Shown: positions 6,510 to 13,970, counted from the stretch's first letter. The stretch is 26,459 nucleotides of DNA from CAZDGK01 sp964505035 (GCA_964505035.1 CAZDGK010000014.1:1-26459); one strand, 5' to 3'. Numbers and translations are program-made. The notes: a model not told the origin generated them from the sequence alone.

Positions 6510-6538
6510 TTTATACCATGAAATGGTGGCTCAGGCAA
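6510..6538 (-). promoter_or_regulatory. Sigma-70-type promoter of the NUDIX gene
   Basis: TTGCCT (6533-6538) and TATAAA (6510-6515) on the minus strand are spaced by 17 bp. The -35 box is identical to that of the neighbouring 5457-5780 gene. Confidence 0.65.
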
Positions 6539-6540
6539 GC

Positions 6541-6549
6541 TGCTATACT
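6541..6549 (+). promoter_or_regulatory. Extended -10 promoter for the MurE-like gene
   Basis: TGcTATACT at 6541-6549 predicts a start near 6556, about 14 nt before the ATG at 6570. No Shine-Dalgarno sequence lies between. Confidence 0.55.
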
Positions 6550-6569
6550 CAAGTCAGTAATTGGATAGC

Positions 6570-7880
6570 ATGATGCTTCGCAAGGTGATTAAGGCAATTA
6601 TCCCGGCTGGACTATTTAAGGCGCTGGCACCGTATGGCCACGCGATAGAAGCGGCGGTGTACAACGTGGCCAATGGGCTGCCGGCGCGGCGAATGAAGGT
6701 GATCGGCGTGACGGGAACGAACGGCAAGACCACGACGTGCTACATGATCCATCGCATGCTGCATGAGGCAGGCTACAAGGTGGGGATGATGACAACGGTG
6801 TCGTATGGGGCCGGTTTGGAGCTGAAGCCGCAGATGACGCATATGACCACCGTGAGCGCGCCGGTGCTGTTTCGGCGGATCCGCCAGATGAGGGAGGCGG
6901 GTGTCGAATGGCTCGTGCTGGAGATGACGAGCCATTCGCTGGCGCAGAACCGGGCTTGGGGAGTGCCGTTTAGTATCGCGGTGATGACCAACATCACGCA
7001 CGAGCACATTAGCTATCACGGGACGTTTGAGAAGTATGTGCAGGCAAAGATGCGGCTGTTTGAGCTAGCGACGGCGCACCGGTCGGGCCTGCGGGCGGGG
7101 GTCATTAATGCGGATGATCCCAGCTCCCACCGGTTTGAAACATTGGTGCAGGGGCCGGTGACATACGGGGTGATCAGTGAGTCGGCGGACTTGCAGCCGG
7201 CCAATGTGGTGTCGACGCCAGAGGGCAGCAGCTATGACCTGGAGGCTGAGGGACGCAAGATGCATATCGATGTGAACCTGCCCGGGTCGTTTAATGTGTC
7301 GAACTCGCTGGCGGCGGTGGGCGTCGGGCTGCTGGTGGGGCTGAGCGCCAAACAGATAGAGAGGGGGATTGCGGCAGTGAAGACGGTGGAAGGCCGGATG
7401 GTGCGGGTGGACGAGGGACAGGACTTCGCGGCGATCGTGGACTACGCACACACCCCGGATAGCTTTGAGAAATTATTTGGTGACCTGAAGCCGATGGTAA
7501 AGGGTAAACTGATCGTGGTGTTTGGCTCGCAGGGGCGGACCGGCGATGTGAGCAAGCGACCACTGCAGGGCAAGCTGGCTGGACAGTACGCCGATGAGGT
7601 GGTGCTGACCGAGGAGGACGACCGGGGTGAAAACGGGACGGTTATCCTGGAGGCGATAGCGACGGCGGCGGAGGAAGCCGGCAAGGTGCGCAATCAGAAC
7701 CTATTCCTGGTGCACGACCGGCGTGAGGCGATCCGATTTGCGGTGGGGCGGGCGCAGGCGGGTGATGCAGTCATGTTTCTGGGTAAGGGGCACGAGAAGA
7801 CTATCCAGCGGGGCGAGCACGAGGAGCCGTGGGATGAGGTCGGCGAGGTTCGCGCGGCCTTGAAGGCGCGGAGCAAGTAA
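6570..7880 (+). CDS. murE: MurE-like UDP-N-acetylmuramyl peptide synthetase (Mur ligase), short form
   Basis: A 436-residue ATP-dependent Mur ligase expected to add the third amino acid to UDP-MurNAc-dipeptide in the cytoplasm. The ATP loop VTGTNGKTTT is at about residues 47-56. The central domain has EMTSHSL and TNITHEHISYHGT (metal and phosphate contacts). The C-terminal domain starts around VDYAHTPDSF and carries FGSQGRTGDVSKRP and GKGHEKT. It lacks most of the normal N-terminal UMP-binding domain: only about 45 residues precede the P-loop, against roughly 110 in E. coli MurE. The specificity position, DNPR in meso-diaminopimelate enzymes, reads EDDRGENG here, so the added amino acid is uncertain. 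The start is the ATG at 6570 (6573 is also possible). Confidence 0.85.
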   Translation: MMLRKVIKAIIPAGLFKALAPYGHAIEAAVYNVANGLPARRMKVIGVTGTNGKTTTCYMIHRMLHEAGYKVGMMTTVSYGAGLELKPQMTHMTTVSAPVLFRRIRQMREAGVEWLVLEMTSHSLAQNRAWGVPFSIAVMTNITHEHISYHGTFEKYVQAKMRLFELATAHRSGLRAGVINADDPSSHRFETLVQGPVTYGVISESADLQPANVVSTPEGSSYDLEAEGRKMHIDVNLPGSFNVSNSLAAVGVGLLVGLSAKQIERGIAAVKTVEGRMVRVDEGQDFAAIVDYAHTPDSFEKLFGDLKPMVKGKLIVVFGSQGRTGDVSKRPLQGKLAGQYADEVVLTEEDDRGENGTVILEAIATAAEEAGKVRNQNLFLVHDRREAIRFAVGRAQAGDAVMFLGKGHEKTIQRGEHEEPWDEVGEVRAALKARSK

Positions 7881-7886
7881 TGAAAA

Positions 7887-7914
7887 AGGCCCTCGGGAGT
7901 GAACCCCGAGGACC
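7887..7914 (-). terminator. Hairpin terminator of the 7945-8499 gene
   Basis: AGG-c-CCTCGGG (7887-7897) pairs with CCCGAGG-a-CCT (7904-7914) and is followed on the minus strand by TTTTTCATTAC. It lies just past the convergent murE stop. Confidence 0.75.
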
Positions 7915-7944
7915 TGAACGTGGAAAAGTAGCGTCAAAGGCTAC

Positions 7945-8499
7945 TTAGTAGCGGCATTTCCAGCCGTAGGCGTTGTTGATCACGACGATCGCGTGGCTAC
8001 CGGGGTAGGTGCGATCGCAGTAGGCGTTGAGGTCCAGGCTGCCAACACGGGCACCTGAACTGCTGTAGCAAGACCACGAATTGGGGTCGTTCCAATTCGT
8101 GAAGTCAGCATGGACGCCAGAGCCGTACGTACTGGTACAGGCTGCGTTCAGGTCAAGGTCGCCGTTGAGTGGCGCGGTGGGTGGTTCCGCCGGTGGCGGG
8201 GGAGGCTCGGCCGGTTGGGGCTGAGCTGGCTCTTGTGGTGCGGAATTGTCAGGCGCAGGGCCTTGATTGGCTTGAGCCGGCGGTGCGGCTTGAGCAGGCG
8301 GCGCAGCTGGTTGAGCTGGCGCAGCCGGTGCGACGGTGCACGAGGGAGCAGACTGATCAACGCAGGCATTGATGCCAACCTTGATAGCGACTCCGACAAA
8401 TGCGGCAATGACGGTTCCGAAGCAGCCGATAACGGCTACCAGGATGGGTACCCAAACTTTGACTAGGTACCGACTGGGGGGTTGCGAAGGTGCAATCAT
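7945..8499 (-). CDS. Membrane-anchored protein with Pro/Ala-rich linker and two repeated cysteine motifs, 184 aa
   Basis: One transmembrane helix at about residues 16-42 acts as a signal anchor. It is followed by a low-complexity Pro/Ala/Gln linker (about 55-112) and two copies of a roughly 30-residue motif. The first (114-144) starts LDLNAACTSTYG and ends SWSCY; the second (155-182) starts LDLNAYCDRTYPG and ends YGWKC. Each copy has two cysteines and a terminal Trp-x-Cys, as expected for small extracellular disulfide modules. Such motifs occur singly or in tandem on secreted proteins of Actinobacteria and some CPR bacteria, with no proven function. It is probably displayed on the cell surface. 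The start has an AAAGGTGG ribosome binding site. Confidence 0.75.
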   Translation of the reverse strand: MIAPSQPPSRYLVKVWVPILVAVIGCFGTVIAAFVGVAIKVGINACVDQSAPSCTVAPAAPAQPAAPPAQAAPPAQANQGPAPDNSAPQEPAQPQPAEPPPPPAEPPTAPLNGDLDLNAACTSTYGSGVHADFTNWNDPNSWSCYSSSGARVGSLDLNAYCDRTYPGSHAIVVINNAYGWKCRY

Positions 8500-8540
8500 C
8501 GGGCGCCACCTTTCTGGGCGCGGACGGATAGGGTATGGCT

Positions 8541-8568
8541 ATAATACCATCTCGTGATGATTTATCAA
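8541..8568 (-). promoter_or_regulatory. Promoter of the 7945-8499 surface protein
   Basis: TTGATA (8563-8568) and TATTAT (8541-8546) on the minus strand are spaced by 16 bp, with a TG extension before the -10 box. Confidence 0.6.
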
Positions 8569-8569
8569 T

Positions 8570-9451
8570 CTAATTGCTGAGAGTGAGAGTGGTGCAGCGG
8601 ATGTAGCCGCCACCTTTGGCGAGCTGGGTGATGGCGGGCGTGATGGTGCGTAGGCCCTGGGCCTCGATAGCGGCTTGGAGCTGAGGGGCGCGATCGCTCA
8701 TGATGACGGTGTGGCCGGTGGAGATGAGGTTGCAGGCGAAGGCGGTAACGGCTTCGTCGTAACTAACCTCGATGCGCTCGAGATCGAGGTCGCGGATGGT
8801 GGCCTGGCTGGTGGCGTCGAAAGCCTCGGGGCACCAGGCGATGAGGGTGGGGGTGAGTACGGCAAGGGCCAGGTCGATGTCGTAGAACAGGCTGTCTGGC
8901 CAGGTGGTTTCGCGGTTGATGACGGGGCGGCTGTCTGGGCCGAGCGCGGGGATGGTCTGGAGGCTGATGACCTGGCGTTCCGGGAAGGTTTTGGCCAGCC
9001 AGGGGTGCATGCGCGGGTCGGTGCGATAGCCCTGGCCACAGAGCAGGTAGGGGCCGACGGCGAGGCAGTCACCCTGGCCGCTGAAACGGTAGGGCGGCCG
9101 GATGGTGTGGAGGCCGAGCGACTGGAGGGTGGCCTCGGCGGCTGGTTCCTCGCCGCGGCGGGGCCCCGGCAGGTTGCTGAGGACGGCGGTGCTACCGAGA
9201 ACCAGGGCCCAGTTGGCGGTGTAGACGCCGTCCTGGCAGGCGGGTGGGGCTGGGACCTGGCGGACATCGACGCCGGCCGAGTGAAGGGCGGTAATGATGG
9301 CGGCGTGTTCCCGTGTTGTGATTTCTACATTGGGCTGGTCGGTGGCATGGGAGTAGGGATTGAGCTCCTTGACCGAGAAATAATCGGCGCCAGATACCAA
9401 GACGGTTTGATTGATGACGGGTGTGATGGTAGTGACTGGCTCAGGGCGCAT
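8570..9451 (-). CDS. Dimethylargininase / amidinotransferase-superfamily protein with atypical active site
   Basis: A 293-residue member of the arginine-modifying pentein fold (DDAH, arginine deiminase, amidinotransferases). Clear family segments are CQDGVYTANWALV (72-84), NLPGPRRGEEP (93-103), FSGQGDCL (123-130), YDIDLAL (190-196) and GGGYIRCTTL (280-289). The last holds the nucleophilic cysteine, Cys286. Two positions differ from the usual pattern: the family's FEG-x-GD reads FSGQGD (Glu to Ser), and the catalytic HLD reads DID, with Asp191 at the His position. It may be a diverged subfamily or have a different reaction. The gene is probably leaderless: the -10 box TAATCT lies at 9463-9468 with no ribosome binding site. 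It is divergent from the phosphohexomutase gene. Confidence 0.75.
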   Translation of the reverse strand: MRPEPVTTITPVINQTVLVSGADYFSVKELNPYSHATDQPNVEITTREHAAIITALHSAGVDVRQVPAPPACQDGVYTANWALVLGSTAVLSNLPGPRRGEEPAAEATLQSLGLHTIRPPYRFSGQGDCLAVGPYLLCGQGYRTDPRMHPWLAKTFPERQVISLQTIPALGPDSRPVINRETTWPDSLFYDIDLALAVLTPTLIAWCPEAFDATSQATIRDLDLERIEVSYDEAVTAFACNLISTGHTVIMSDRAPQLQAAIEAQGLRTITPAITQLAKGGGYIRCTTLTLSN

Positions 9452-9459
9452 GATTCATT

Positions 9460-9468
9460 TAAGATTAG
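9460..9468. promoter_or_regulatory. Symmetric bidirectional -10 element
   Basis: The bases TAAGATTA, near-palindromic, read TAAGAT on the plus strand (9460-9465) and TAATCT on the minus strand (9463-9468) with a TGc extension. The two -10 boxes share bases. Expected starts fall at about 9472 (the ATG of the phosphohexomutase gene) and about 9456 (5 nt before the dimethylargininase-like ATG). Confidence 0.5.
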
Positions 9469-9471
9469 CAC

Positions 9472-10812
9472 ATGAAGATCATGCCGACGGCGTTCAAGGC
9501 GTACGATATCCGTGGTCTGATGGGGGTAGAGTTGACTGTGGAGCTAGCCGAGGCGGTGGGCCGGGCGCTGGCTGATTTCTTGCCGGGACCTGGGCCGGTG
9601 TGTGTGGGCTATGACATGCGGGCGGACTCGCAGGCGCTGGCGCGGGCGGTGCGAGCTGGGCTGGTGCGGCAGGGCCGCCGGGTGATTGATATCGGTGAGG
9701 TGGCCAGCGACATGATTTACTTTGCGGTGGGCAGCTTGAAGGCGGCTGGTGGTGCGATGGTGACGGCTAGCCATAATCCGGGCCAGTACAACGGCATTAA
9801 GCTATGCGGGGCGGCGGCCAGCGCGATCGGCATTGAGACGGGGCTGGCCACTATTCGTGACGCGATCGAGGCGGATGATTACAAGCCCGAGGCGGCTGGT
9901 AGCGAGGAGCGGCGGGACATGATGGACGCGTGGATTGATCACGCGCTGAGCTTTGTCGATGCCAAGAAATGGCCGGCGTACCGAGTGGCGGTGGATGCGG
10001 GTAACGGCATGGCAGGCAAGGTCGTGCCGCACCTGGAGGGCAAATGGCCGCTGAGGGTGGAGGAGATGTTCTTTGATCTGGACGGGCGGTTCCCGAACCA
10101 TCCGGCTAATCCGCTGGTGGAGGCCAACGACGAGGCTGAGGAGCGGCTGATTCTGGCCGACCATCTGGACTTTGGCATAGCGTTTGACGGTGACGGCGAC
10201 CGGGCATTTCTGATTGATAACCGGGGGCGGCTGGTGGGCAGCCATATCATGACGGCGATGCTGGCCCAACACTTTTTGAAGCGCAACCCCGGTGCGAGCA
10301 TTGTGTACGACGCGCGTAACTCGCGACTGGTGGTGGATGTGGTGAAGGAAGCCGGCGGGAAGCCGGTGCGGTCGCGGGTGGGGCATTCGTTCATCAAGGC
10401 GATAATGCGGGAAGAGGACGCGCCGTTTGGCGGGGAGTTTTCGGGGCATTTCTACTTCCGGGACAATTGGTACGCTGACTCGGGGCTGATCGGAGCCTTG
10501 GTGGCCATACAGGTCTTGAGTGAGTCAGGCAAGACGCTGGCCGAGCTGGTGGCGGAGTACGCTGGCCGGTATGCGCGGTCGGACGAGATGAACTTTGAGG
10601 TGGCGGACAAGCAGGCCAAGCTGACTGAGCTGGCGGCAGCCTACCAGGATGGCGAGCAGGATGAGCTGGACGGCCTGACGGTCAACTACCAGGATTGGTG
10701 GTTTAATGTGCGGCCGTCGAACACGGAGCCGCTGCTGCGGCTGAACGTGGAGGCGACCACGCCGGAGCTACTGGCTGAAAAATTAGCCAAGCTCAAGTCA
10801 CAGCTAGCCTAA
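9472..10812 (+). CDS. Phosphomannomutase / phosphoglucomutase
   Basis: A 446-residue alpha-D-phosphohexomutase that interconverts hexose 1- and 6-phosphates (mannose and/or glucose), feeding nucleotide-sugar and envelope synthesis. All four domain signatures are present: FKAYDIRG at 8-15, the phosphoserine loop TASHNP at 98-103 (Ser100), the Mg-binding DGDGDR at 239-244, the sugar-binding GGEFSGH at 320-326 and the phosphate-binding RPSNTEP at 414-420. The GEFSGH form fits the dual PMM/PGM group. It pairs functionally with the phosphoglucose/phosphomannose isomerase at 18714-19781, although the two are not in one operon. The ATG at 9472 coincides with the predicted transcription start. Confidence 0.93.
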   Translation: MKIMPTAFKAYDIRGLMGVELTVELAEAVGRALADFLPGPGPVCVGYDMRADSQALARAVRAGLVRQGRRVIDIGEVASDMIYFAVGSLKAAGGAMVTASHNPGQYNGIKLCGAAASAIGIETGLATIRDAIEADDYKPEAAGSEERRDMMDAWIDHALSFVDAKKWPAYRVAVDAGNGMAGKVVPHLEGKWPLRVEEMFFDLDGRFPNHPANPLVEANDEAEERLILADHLDFGIAFDGDGDRAFLIDNRGRLVGSHIMTAMLAQHFLKRNPGASIVYDARNSRLVVDVVKEAGGKPVRSRVGHSFIKAIMREEDAPFGGEFSGHFYFRDNWYADSGLIGALVAIQVLSESGKTLAELVAEYAGRYARSDEMNFEVADKQAKLTELAAAYQDGEQDELDGLTVNYQDWWFNVRPSNTEPLLRLNVEATTPELLAEKLAKLKSQLA

Positions 10813-10825
10813 CAACAAAATTTTT

Positions 10826-10833
10826 GGTACAGT
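10826..10833 (+). promoter_or_regulatory. -10 element for the GreA-like gene
   Basis: TACAGT at 10828-10833 with an upstream TGg extension ends 8 nt before the ATG at 10842. No -35 box or ribosome binding site is visible. Confidence 0.5.
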
Positions 10834-10841
10834 AGTCTGCC

Positions 10842-11354
10842 ATGAGCGTAAGCGCCAAAGATTATGCGGCCGCCTTGCGCGGCGATATCATCCTGATGAC
10901 CCCGGCTGGTCACCAGGCGATTTATGATAAGCTCGGGAACTTGCGGGAGGAGCGGGCCAAGCTGGAATACGATCTGGGCTACGCGGCGCAGGACTACCCT
11001 GACTTGCGGGAAAATGCTATCTATGGCGACCTGTCGATGAAGATCCAGCTGGACTTGCCATATCAGGTGGATGAGCTGCATGCGTCGCTGGAGAAGGCAC
11101 GGATAATTGAGGGTCCGCCGGCTGGCAAGGTGGGCCTAGGCAGCTGGCTGACGCTGGAGCAAGACGGCGCCGAATACGACTACCAGCTGGTGGGACCGGT
11201 AGAGGTGCGGCTGCTGGCGGATGAGACCAAGGTGCAATTGGTGTCGTATCTGTCACCGCTGGGACGGGCGGTGTGGGGTAAGCGGACTGGTGAGCTGGCA
11301 AAGTTTCGGGTGGGCGGCGACGAGCGCGAGCTGCGCGTCGTGCGACACGATTGA
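10842..11354 (+). CDS. greA: GreA-type transcript cleavage factor
   Basis: A 170-residue protein with the GreA/GreB layout: an N-terminal coiled coil whose tip carries DLRENAIY (54-61), matching the DLSENAEY motif whose acidic residues help RNA polymerase cleave backtracked RNA. A C-terminal FKBP-like domain follows, with VSYLSPLGRAVWGKRTGE (134-151), closely matching the family's end. It differs from standard GreA in having about 10 extra residues at the N-terminus and a weakened second half of the tip (GDLSMKIQLD in place of the usual Ala/Lys-rich helix). It could be a diverged Gre paralogue rather than the main factor. It probably has a leaderless mRNA. Confidence 0.8.
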   Translation: MSVSAKDYAAALRGDIILMTPAGHQAIYDKLGNLREERAKLEYDLGYAAQDYPDLRENAIYGDLSMKIQLDLPYQVDELHASLEKARIIEGPPAGKVGLGSWLTLEQDGAEYDYQLVGPVEVRLLADETKVQLVSYLSPLGRAVWGKRTGELAKFRVGGDERELRVVRHD

Positions 11355-11379
11355 TTATAGCCATACTTTGTGGTAGAGT
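11351..11379 (+). promoter_or_regulatory. Sigma-70-type promoter of the 11421-11819 gene
   Basis: TTGATT (11351-11356) and TAGAGT (11374-11379) are spaced by 17 bp. The -35 box contains the TGA stop codon of the preceding greA-like gene. Confidence 0.6.
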
Positions 11380-11420
11380 AACTTTGCCTTAACGCCCATC
11401 GAAAGATAAGGGGGTCTCGC

Positions 11421-11819
11421 ATGGATCTCACGAACCCATGGAGACTGGCTGCTGTGCTGGTGGTCGTCAGCGCGGTGGTACTGTACTGCGCGGTATCCTG
11501 GCCCGACCGGTGGCGTCGGATCCCAGGTAGTCGCTGGAAGTTGGCGCGGATGCTGGGTATCGACCTAGTATTCACTGCGCTGGCTTCGGCGATGATTCTT
11601 GGGATATGTGCTGTGGTCGGCTTGTTCGTCCACGCCATGCCGATGTCGCAGGTTGTCGAGCTCGTGTTCGCCGGCTGCGTGCTGCTACTTGGCGCCGCGC
11701 GAGTGGCGAACCTGGCGGCGTCGATCATGAAGGTCGGCCTGACTAAGAGCGCCGACCTCATCCCGCACGCTGTGACCATGTTTGCCGCCATCCTGTGGTT
11801 GGTGCCGACTGTATTCTAG
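11421..11819 (+). CDS. Four-helix membrane protein, 132 aa
   Basis: No family is recognised. Four hydrophobic segments are visible at about residues 7-24, 45-67, 76-96 and 113-131. Loops carry basic residues after helix 1 (SWPDRWRRIPGSRWK), which suggests the first loop is cytoplasmic. The protein has few charges elsewhere, and no cysteine or histidine motif. The ATG at 11421 has an AAGGGGG ribosome binding site, a full promoter upstream and a hairpin terminator downstream, so it is an independent unit between greA and groES. It could be a small transporter-like or integrity protein; the sequence does not say. Confidence 0.75.
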   Translation: MDLTNPWRLAAVLVVVSAVVLYCAVSWPDRWRRIPGSRWKLARMLGIDLVFTALASAMILGICAVVGLFVHAMPMSQVVELVFAGCVLLLGAARVANLAASIMKVGLTKSADLIPHAVTMFAAILWLVPTVF

Positions 11820-11839
11820 AACCAACCAAACGACCAATC

Positions 11840-11878
11840 TGCCCGGTGACTCAATTGCGAGACACCGGGCAATTTTAT
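11840..11878 (+). terminator. Hairpin terminator after the four-helix membrane protein
   Basis: The 9-bp perfect arms TGCCCGGTG (11840-11848) and CACCGGGCA (11863-11871) are followed by ATTTTATT. Confidence 0.8.
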
Positions 11879-11885
11879 TGGGCTC

Positions 11886-11915
11886 TTGACGGTCTAGCAC
11901 TCGGCAATGTAGAGT
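11886..11915 (+). promoter_or_regulatory. Heat-shock promoter of groES-groEL
   Basis: TTGACG (11886-11891) and TAGAGT (11910-11915) are spaced by 18 bp. The -10 box and spacer are covered by the CIRCE operator, so bound repressor would block RNA polymerase. Confidence 0.75.
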
Positions 11916-11920
11916 GCTAA
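11894..11920 (+). promoter_or_regulatory. CIRCE operator (HrcA binding site)
   Basis: Left arm CTAGCACTC (11894-11902), a 9-bp spacer and right arm GAGTGCTAA (11912-11920). This matches the CIRCE consensus TTAGCACTC-N9-GAGTGCTAA with a single mismatch in the left arm. It predicts an HrcA repressor elsewhere in the genome, because hrcA is not in this window. Confidence 0.93.
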
Positions 11921-11958
11921 CGAGATCCATTAGTGTGGTAAATATGAAGGAGACCCTG

Positions 11959-12222
11959 ATGCAACTACACCCGTTAGCTGATCGCATTGTGGCCCGCCAA
12001 ATGGAGGCGGAGTCTAAGACGGCGTCTGGCCTGCTGCTGCCGGAGAGCGCCAAGGAGAAGCCGCTGCTGGCCGAAGTGCTGGCCGTGGGCGCTGAGGTTA
12101 AGGAAGTGAAGAAGGGCGACAAGATCGTTTATAAGCAATACTCGGCAACTGAGTTCAAGATGGGCTCGGACGAGCAGTTTGTGATTAAAGAGGAAGACGT
12201 CCTCGCAGTGGTGAAGGAGTAA
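11959..12222 (+). CDS. groES: Co-chaperonin GroES
   Basis: An 87-residue Hsp10 protein that forms the heptameric lid of the GroEL folding chamber. It begins MQLHPLADRIVARQM, matching the family's first strand (PLxDRVVV). It contains the mobile loop region around ESKTASGLLLPESAKEKP and ends with the ILAV-type strand (EEDVLAVVKE). The length is slightly below the usual 94-97 residues. The start is the ATG at 11959, with an AAGGAG ribosome binding site at 11947-11952; an earlier in-frame GTG at 11914 lies inside the CIRCE element and is rejected. It is co-transcribed with groEL, 2 bp downstream. Confidence 0.95.
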   Translation: MQLHPLADRIVARQMEAESKTASGLLLPESAKEKPLLAEVLAVGAEVKEVKKGDKIVYKQYSATEFKMGSDEQFVIKEEDVLAVVKE

Positions 12223-12224
12223 GC

Positions 12225-13883
12225 ATGGCCAAGAAGATTTTCTACGATGATGACGCTCGCGCCCGGGTGCTAGCCGGTGCCAAGGAGCTGTACGAGGCGG
12301 TACGTGTGACCATGGGGCCGAAGGGCCGCAATGTGGTCATCAGCAAGAGCTACGGCGGTCCTCAGGTGACGCACGACGGCGTGACGGTGGCTAAGGCGGT
12401 CGAGATTGAGGTGCGCAATGACGAGACGCTGGGGCGCAGTGTGGGCGCTGAGCTGATCAAGCAGGCGGCTAGCAAGACGGCTGACAACGTGGGTGATGGT
12501 ACGACGACCTCGACCGTGCTGGCCTATCACATCCTGGCCGAGGCCAATAAGCTGATCGCGGCCGGCCACAACCCGATGGACCTGAAGAAGGGTCTGGACG
12601 AGGCGGCGGGCGTAGTGCTGGGCAAGATTGGCAGCATGACTGAGACGATTGCCGGCAACAAGCAGAAGGTGGCCCAAGTGGCGACCGTCAGCGCAGGCGA
12701 CGCGGAGATTGGCGACTTGATCGCCGAGGTGATCGCGGCGGTAGGCGAGGACGGCACAGTGACCGTGGAGCAGAGCCAGGGCCTGGAGATGGAGAAGGAA
12801 ATTGTTGAGGGCTTTAAGATTGACCGCGGCTACGTTAGCCAGTACATGGTGACCGACCCGGCGCGCATGGAGAGCGTGTACGAGAAGCCGTTGATCCTGG
12901 TGACCGACAAGAAAGTATCGAGCATTCAGGAAATTCTGCCGCTGCTCGAGAAAATGGCACAGACGGGCAAGAAAGACCTGGTGCTGATTGCAGAAGACGT
13001 GGAGGGCGAGGCGCTGGCGACACTAGTGCTGAACCGGCTTAAGGGTGTGTTTAACACCCTTGCGATCAAGGCTCCGGCCTTTGGCGACCGCCGCAAGGCC
13101 ATCCTGGAAGACATCGCGGTGCTGACTGGCGCCACGGTGATCACCGAGGAGCAGGGCTACACGTTTGAGAACGCCACACTGGACATGCTGGGCACCGCTC
13201 GCAAGGTGATTGCCAACAAGGACAACACGACCATCATCGAAGGTGCAGGCGAGGCCAAAGAGGTGAAGGCGCGGATGGAGCAGATCAAGGCTCAGTCTGA
13301 GGCGGCCAGCAGCGAGTATGACAAGGAGAACCTGGACAAGCGGCTGGCGGCATTGGCCGGCAAAGTAGCTGTGATCAAGGTGGGTGGCGCGACCGAGACG
13401 GCCATCAACGAGAAGAAAGACCGCGTGGATGACGCTGTGGCGGCGACCAAGGCGGCGGTGGCCGAGGGTATTGTGCCCGGCGGCGGCGTGACACTGGTGG
13501 ACCTGAGCAAGCAACTCAAGATGGAAGCTGTGAAGGTGGGCTCGAGCGTGGAGGCAGGCCACTTGGTGCTGAAGAACGCGCTGCTGCAGCCGTTCCGTGA
13601 GCTGATGCGCAACGCTGGTCTGAACGCCGACGAGAAGCTGCCGCAGGTGGTAGCGGCCAAGAGCGGCATGGGCTTTGACGTGAACTCGCCAGACGAGCTG
13701 GTGGACCTGATGGCTAAGGGTATCGTAGACCCGGCCAAGGTGACGCGCGAGGCTATCTTGAACGCGGTAAGCATTGCCGGGACAGCCATGACCATGGGCG
13801 CGGTGGTGGTGGACCTGCCTGAGGAGAAGGGTGCCGCGCCGATGGGTGGCGGTATGCCCGGCGGCATGGGGATGGACTACTAG
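12225..13883 (+). CDS. groEL: Chaperonin GroEL
   Basis: A 552-residue Hsp60 that refolds proteins in an ATP-driven double ring in the cytoplasm. Full-length signatures are visible: VTMGPKGRNVV, THDGVTVAK, the ATP-site GDGTTT motif, EDVEGEAL and KAPAFGDRRKAILEDIA in the apical domain, the DAVAATKAAVAEGIVPGGG segment with the hydrolytic aspartate, and the glycine/methionine-rich tail ending GGMPGGMGMDY. It overlaps nothing and follows groES after 2 bp, with a GAAGGAG ribosome binding site inside the end of groES. Codon use is intermediate between the leaderless and the Shine-Dalgarno-led genes. It terminates at the hairpin at 13922-13949. Confidence 0.98.
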   Translation: MAKKIFYDDDARARVLAGAKELYEAVRVTMGPKGRNVVISKSYGGPQVTHDGVTVAKAVEIEVRNDETLGRSVGAELIKQAASKTADNVGDGTTTSTVLAYHILAEANKLIAAGHNPMDLKKGLDEAAGVVLGKIGSMTETIAGNKQKVAQVATVSAGDAEIGDLIAEVIAAVGEDGTVTVEQSQGLEMEKEIVEGFKIDRGYVSQYMVTDPARMESVYEKPLILVTDKKVSSIQEILPLLEKMAQTGKKDLVLIAEDVEGEALATLVLNRLKGVFNTLAIKAPAFGDRRKAILEDIAVLTGATVITEEQGYTFENATLDMLGTARKVIANKDNTTIIEGAGEAKEVKARMEQIKAQSEAASSEYDKENLDKRLAALAGKVAVIKVGGATETAINEKKDRVDDAVAATKAAVAEGIVPGGGVTLVDLSKQLKMEAVKVGSSVEAGHLVLKNALLQPFRELMRNAGLNADEKLPQVVAAKSGMGFDVNSPDELVDLMAKGIVDPAKVTREAILNAVSIAGTAMTMGAVVVDLPEEKGAAPMGGGMPGGMGMDY

Positions 13884-13921
13884 TCTGTAACTGATCCCAG
13901 TACGATTTTGTGCAGGTAGAG

Positions 13922-13949
13922 AAAAGGACCCCAAAATAGGGTCCTTTTC
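13922..13949 (+). terminator. Hairpin terminator of groESL
   Basis: The 10-bp perfect arms AAAAGGACCC (13922-13931) and GGGTCCTTTT (13939-13948) enclose a 7-nt loop and are flanked by A and T runs. Confidence 0.85.
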
Positions 13950-13970
13950 TGATTGGTCAGATGGTGGGGA

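Noticed and set aside
8675..9475. 266-codon plus-strand frame opposite the dimethylargininase-like gene
   Set aside because: It is a Gly/Val/Glu-rich shadow without a ribosome binding site or promoter; the minus-strand frame has clear family motifs.
11914..11958. Upstream in-frame GTG start for groES
   Set aside because: It lies inside the CIRCE operator and at the promoter; the ATG at 11959 has an AAGGAG ribosome binding site and matches the family N-terminus.
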